64,000 bases of DNA, from contig JALRME010000016.1 in assembly GCA_026120035.1 (NCBI GenBank), positions 496,001 through 560,000 of the forward strand, read 5' to 3'. The notes below the pieces were generated by a model. That model saw only the letters and a list, made by a program, of their open reading frames with translations, did not search any database and was not told where the DNA came from. The stretch comes from Coleophoma eucalyptorum. Lineage: Eukaryota > Ascomycota > Leotiomycetes > Helotiales > Dermateaceae. A program made the position numbers and the translations under genes. Shown here piece by piece: positions 59,615 through 64,000 of the stretch. The stretch's first letter is position 1. Each line of letters opens with the position of its first letter.

Positions 59615-61953
59615 TTCGAGACGATGAGCTTATGATGAGCTGTCAGGGCAAGTGAGCTGTGAATATTGTTAGATCGTAATGAAGTAACCGAGAAGGTGGT
59701 CATTTACCAATGGTAGCCTGATCGTGATGATGGGAACGATTAAACTTGTGACAGTAACGATATCTTGGCCTGAGATCGAGGAGTATGTGAGTATGAAAGG
59801 AAGCTGTGGTGTGAAGCTTGTTAGATCGAGAACATAGAGGATTATCTGAAGAACTTACTGATCAACAATCAGATCTTCTTGACCTAAAGGTGAAGGGTGA
59901 CGGTGAGGAGTGCAACACTGATCTGTATGTGAAGTAGAGATGTTACTCCTTTCGGGGTAGGTAGAGTACTAGAGGAAACCTAGATCGAGAAACGAAAAAG
60001 TAGGCAAAGGGCCTAGATAGTTGACTGGAAAGTGAAGATGTGAACTGTGAAGAAAGGGACGAGGAGAGTACTTCTTGGGTTAGGGTTAGCTGCAAAAGCT
60101 GAAGTCTGTGAGGCGTAGAAACCGAAATGAGGATGAAAGTGTGTTAGGTTTGAGCTTCAAGAATTTGGAAACTCTGGAATTCCTATTCTTCTTCCAGACT
60201 AGATGTCCTCTGATGTTGGTGACGAGCTACGTTGCCTTGGTTATTGAGACCAGCGAAATATAGACCCCACACGTTTTGTTCACAAGCTTGAAAGATGTAA
60301 CATTAATTGTTTTTGACCGAGTTGCCGATGTGAGTATGTTCTTCGAAAGAAGCCTAACGCACTTTGCCTTGTCTTTCTTAACAGCGGATTCCTTGATGAA
60401 GAAAAGAAGTATATCGGTTCAAGGTGCAAATACTCTAGCAGATGAGTTGGCAACTAGCAATACTTTATTAGCCGTCAATGGAAGAGGATTAGGTAGTTAC
60501 CCAAGCAGCCAGCTTAACGAAGGTTTATATAAATTAAGTGACTGAGCGATATCCCTTTCCTTGACAGAACATTGGCGTAGAAGAATTTTCCTATGGGAAG
60601 TGAGATCTAGGCATTATACAAATGAATGATATATAGAAGCCAGAGCATATAGAGGAAGCTTTCTATGACAACGTGCATATCAAACCCCTTTCGGGCAAGC
60701 GTTGAAGAGTATTCTGGTAACCTTTGTGGCCTTGGTCATATATTGACCGTCAAAAAGCTCAACCTAGCCCCCTCTCATGCAATCCATAGCACAGAAACTA
60801 ATAGTCAGCGGTCAAGGTGTATCATATGACAACACAATATTAGCCAGCTGGGAATGAGTTGTAAAAGGCAGTCAAGGAGAGTCAAAAAAGGGGGAGGGGG
60901 TTGGGTTCAACTGATTTCAAAATTCATTAAGATTATCCATTCTCTTCAAAAAAGAAACGTGACCATAACGATACGGAACGGAACGCAATCGCCAGCACCA
61001 ATAGACCGCTAAGTACAAATCTTGCCAAATTTTAAGCCTTTTCACGGCTGATGTGCTCTGATTTCACAACGAATAGATACCTCCCGGCTTCTTGGCCAAC
61101 CTGAGTGCTCTCAAATCCTCTAGCTCTATTACTTCGACGCCGAACTCAACGGTTGGTTATTTGGAAGCCTCCCGAGAAGTTTCTCTAGTCATGCTGCTGC
61201 ATTGCTTCTTGCTGTTGGGTGGAGCTGAGAAGGTAGGACATACAAAAAGGAAAAGGTAATGGCTAAGGATGCAGTCTGCCAGGCAGCGCGGAAGTGCATA
61301 CTGCCGTAGCATTGGAGGGATTTGCCATTCTGGATAGGCCTGAAGAGCGGCACTCCAGTTGCAGCTGATTTTTGCGAAACCTTAAAATATAATCATGAGT
61401 GGCAGTCTCAAGGGACATTGTACGCAGGTGCACCGATAAGGACTGATACTTGGCTGAAGAATAGCAGAGGCTGGCTGGAGAAGACAGCAGATTCGTGTAA
61501 GAGCACCTTTTGACGTGATTGGTCTGAAGATGCATAAAAGTCAAAGTCAGCTGTATTGATTCTGACACCATTGGAAGGCATCAACACAAAGGTTGAAAGG
61601 CAGAGATGCCGTGGCCGAGAAGAAGCTGTGAGAGAGATGCCGACAGGTGTATAGAAGGCTCTTTAATTTGGATGCCTCAGAATCCCGTTATGTGTTATAC
61701 TCCTCCTAAGGAGATCCAGTCAGATGAGACAGGAAGTGGAACAGAGAGAGACAGAATAGAGCAGACTCAATTACAGCAACTTATAAAATCCAGAGGCAAG
61801 AAGTGGTAGTACATGGTAAGACACCAACAATGACGAGGACAGCGATGGTAGCTTAATAAAACATTGTTTTACATAGTTGGACCTAATACTTTACAATCTT
61901 ACAGGTGACCCTCTCCGCCGTCTATGAACTCCAACGCCATGTCAATGGATTTT
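59615..61953. other. Intergenic, 2.3 kb
   Basis: It lies upstream of the BTB gene and downstream of the ATPase gene. No gene recognised; an 89-codon plus frame (60276-60545) has no motif. Two TTAGGG-like units (60077-60089) are too few to be a telomere. Confidence 0.55.
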
Positions 61954-64000
61954 TTATTCACTAGCCTTGTCTTCCTCCTCAGGCTCTTCTTTCTGCTCCA
62001 AGATGACTTCGGTGACCTTTTCACCCCTCCTCTCTCCATCCTTGAGCAAGAACTTGTACTTACCACCAAGCACCAGATCCTTAGCCACCAATTCCCTCGT
62101 ACGGCCAAGGGATTCGATATCATTTATACGCTGCAAAGTATTCTCAAGATGATCTTTGAAGCCTTCCTGCTTACAGATCTCTCTCAAGGCGCGTTGCATT
62201 GGTACAGAGTCCGCTCTGACAAGGGCATCAGAGGTAATGGTGAACAGATTGACATGATCGTAATCTTTGATAAAATCTGCTCGCGTCATAATTTGTCGGG
62301 CAAGATGCAGAGGGATAGCGGGTAGAATGTGCCCTGTCTCAATGTCATAGATAGAGTCCATATCTTCTTCGGCTTTTACCAAGGCGTCGGCTAGGACCAT
62401 AGCTGCCGAAGCGTATTTCTGCTGGTCCATCACATCGTCGTCCATTTCCATGCCAAGGATCCAGCATTGATTCAGGAACCAGCGCTTTTCGGTATCCTTT
62501 ATCATATCACACGTCTTGAGCATATCTCGACTCCGCGCAACGCGATTCAGGAAGGTCAAGCGTCCCCCAACCCGTTTATACACCTCATCAAGGATGGCAG
62601 AGCTGGGCTGCTCACTGAAGTATTTTTGGCGATAGCGTTGCAGTGCTGAGATGGCCTGTGCCTTGGGCAGATCGGTGATGCTGGTGACTTCCATGCGAGT
62701 GGCGAGTTGTTTTAAACGCTCGTATACCCAATAGTCATCGCTATTGAACACCACCGTTACGAGGTTTGCAGCAGCCCATTGCTCGGCTCGCTGCTGCATC
62801 AGCTCCAGCAGATCTCTACCATCTTCGTCATCGCGCAACAGATGAACTGAGTTGATGATCAAGATCAAAGGGCGACCTACACGCTGCCGACGATTCATTG
62901 CCACTTTCTCCAGCTTATTGAATGCACGCTCGATATCCAACAGAGCGGTCGAGTCACGGGGGCCCCTTTCGCTGAAATACGAGCCAATGTAGTCCTCGTG
63001 GAACTCAAAGTTCAGTGCCTTGCCCAGTCGGACACGAAAGATCTCTAAGTCGGCATGCGCCTCGAACATACTGCATCCTTCACCATCGATTTTTTGCATG
63101 GCATCCAGAAGCATGCTCGACTTCCCGGTCCCTTTCTCGCCAATCAACAGATGATAATGGCCTTTGTCGTCGCCGCTGATGATATTGTCAATCTTTCGCT
63201 GCTCGTGTCGCAGCACCCAGTGCGTCTCATCTGATACGATGTCTTCATTTGCACGCTCTCTATGCACGGTAGCCGCTGGCATATCTTTACCCATGGATGC
63301 AAGGTCAAGAACTGGATCGCCCGGCTGGAAAGCCTTTTCCATCTTGTGTATCACGAGCCATTTATAGAAACGGTGGTACAGGTAACCCCCTAATGCAAAG
63401 CCAGTACCAACGACGATAATTGAAGCTAGAGCTGTGGCCGCAGCTTCGACCATCTTTGACGGTATTGACTGGCTGTCATTTTGGGGGGATTGCTTTCGTT
63501 CTTGTTGTGATTTTGACCTTGGTTCTTCTGTTGGGTTTGATAAAGCTTGAGACTGTCAGTGAAAGGTCGATATCTTGTCGCGACAGGCAGGGTGCTAGGA
63601 GACAGAAATATAAAATCACGTGGCAATTGTACAAAGCGCCCATAATGAGGATATACCAAATGCAAGTACAAAGTATGACCGGTGTCATTCGCTTTGTTCC
63701 AGCGTCGAGATTATCATACAGGAATTCCTATGCATCGAATTTTAGAGGACCCGCACTCGATCGAGCTCCTTACATTCCAAGAACGAGAAGGTTCTCTGCC
63801 GTCATGTACCGAAAAGCGATGCTGGACTAAAAAGCAAGAGTGCTATCGTATAAAACACATCGTAGCAGGAGGAGATGCATGATGCATAGACGAGAGAAGC
63901 AACATACCATCAACTCCATCGTCTCCGCTGGTGGCATCCCTCGCCGTTCCCAGCCATCTGGTGGCAGTCCTGTTACTATTATGCAGCGCGCGTTGTGGCC
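61954..64000 (-). CDS. Fungal P-loop ATPase, membrane-anchored and probably mitochondrial, 5'-partial
   Basis: The main exon (63552-61954) holds an N-terminal hydrophobic anchor (LASIIVVGTGFALGGYLYH), then an AAA/STAND-like domain: Walker A GEKGTGKSS, LILIINSVHLL in the Walker B position, a sensor-like VVFNSDD, and a long helical C-terminus. It has no stop upstream of Met 63453 until 63553, and joining exons 63774-63826 and 63908-64000 keeps the frame (SGDDGVD-VQHRF...SWN-SQALSNPTEEPRSK). This would add an Arg-rich leader typical of mitochondrial import and push the start beyond the window. If these exons are wrong, Met 63453, which has a good AAAGATGG context, is the start. The Walker B acid is replaced by Asn, so hydrolysis may be weak. 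No accepted name known. Confidence 0.82.

Noticed and set aside
60077..60089. Telomere-like GGGTTAGGGTTAG
   Set aside because: Only two units, in the middle of ordinary DNA.
63645..63830. Plus-strand open frame that looks like a mitochondrial leader (RLSYRN, RRFSAV)
   Set aside because: It ends at a stop with no convincing downstream exon in the window, and it overlaps minus-strand exons that join in phase with the ATPase. It is not fully excluded as a divergent gene start.

Overview
The window is nuclear DNA of a filamentous ascomycete (Pezizomycotina); a plant-associated leotiomycete is possible but only a guess. The evidence is short spliceosomal introns (mostly 49-110 bp, with CTRAY-like branch sites just before the acceptor), a Zn2Cys6 regulator with a fungal-specific C-terminal domain, a PTH11-like rhodopsin-domain protein, a Dal5-type MFS permease, a DUF3431 protein, a PL3 pectate lyase and a multi-LysM secreted protein. 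Exon structures were built by hand from splice sites and frame continuity. About twenty genes are supported, and several appear only after exons are joined.

Layout. 1-3135 (+): 3' part of a full-size ABCG transporter whose first nucleotide-binding domain lies outside the window. 3136-10411: a 7.3-kb convergent interval without a recognisable gene. 10412-12615 (-): AT-hook plus Zn2Cys6 transcription factor, with 5.7 kb of gene-free DNA upstream of its start. 18334-24259 (-): three same-strand housekeeping-type genes, namely a disordered NPF/proline-rich protein, the cohesin acetyltransferase ECO1 and the mitochondrial polyprenyl diphosphate synthase COQ1. COQ1 is divergent from the V-ATPase assembly factor VMA12/VPH2 (24555-25543, +). 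26699-30447 (+): a four-exon cytochrome P450 followed by a PTGR/CurA-like NADPH reductase. 30448-33892: no gene recognised.

33893-38529: four small genes (four-pass membrane protein, conserved unknown, DUF3431 protein, tandem ABM-like protein). 40488-41380 (+): PL3 pectate lyase. 42488-43308 (-): alpha/beta hydrolase. 44955-46352 (+): rhodopsin-domain protein. 47251-48978 (+): Dal5-like permease with a GC-AG intron. 50903-51819 (-): a bZIP factor encoded by three small exons, with a 20-bp minisatellite in its upstream DNA. 56514-57765 (+): LysM protein. 58715-59614 (-): BTB/POZ protein. 61954-64000 (-): fungal P-loop ATPase, probably mitochondrial, running off the window edge.

The genes do not form an obvious biosynthetic cluster. 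Three themes recur. Transcription regulators sit beside multi-kilobase gene-free DNA. Secreted plant-interaction genes (pectate lyase, LysM) are isolated in long intergenic DNA. The housekeeping genes are packed with gaps of 300-600 bp. No rRNA, tRNA, CRISPR array or intact transposon was recognised. No wholly new system could be demonstrated. The best leads are the atypical P450 I-helix, the ATPase with an Asn in the Walker B position, the unexplained convergent interval, and the LysM gene with a recent internal duplication and two possible 3' ends.
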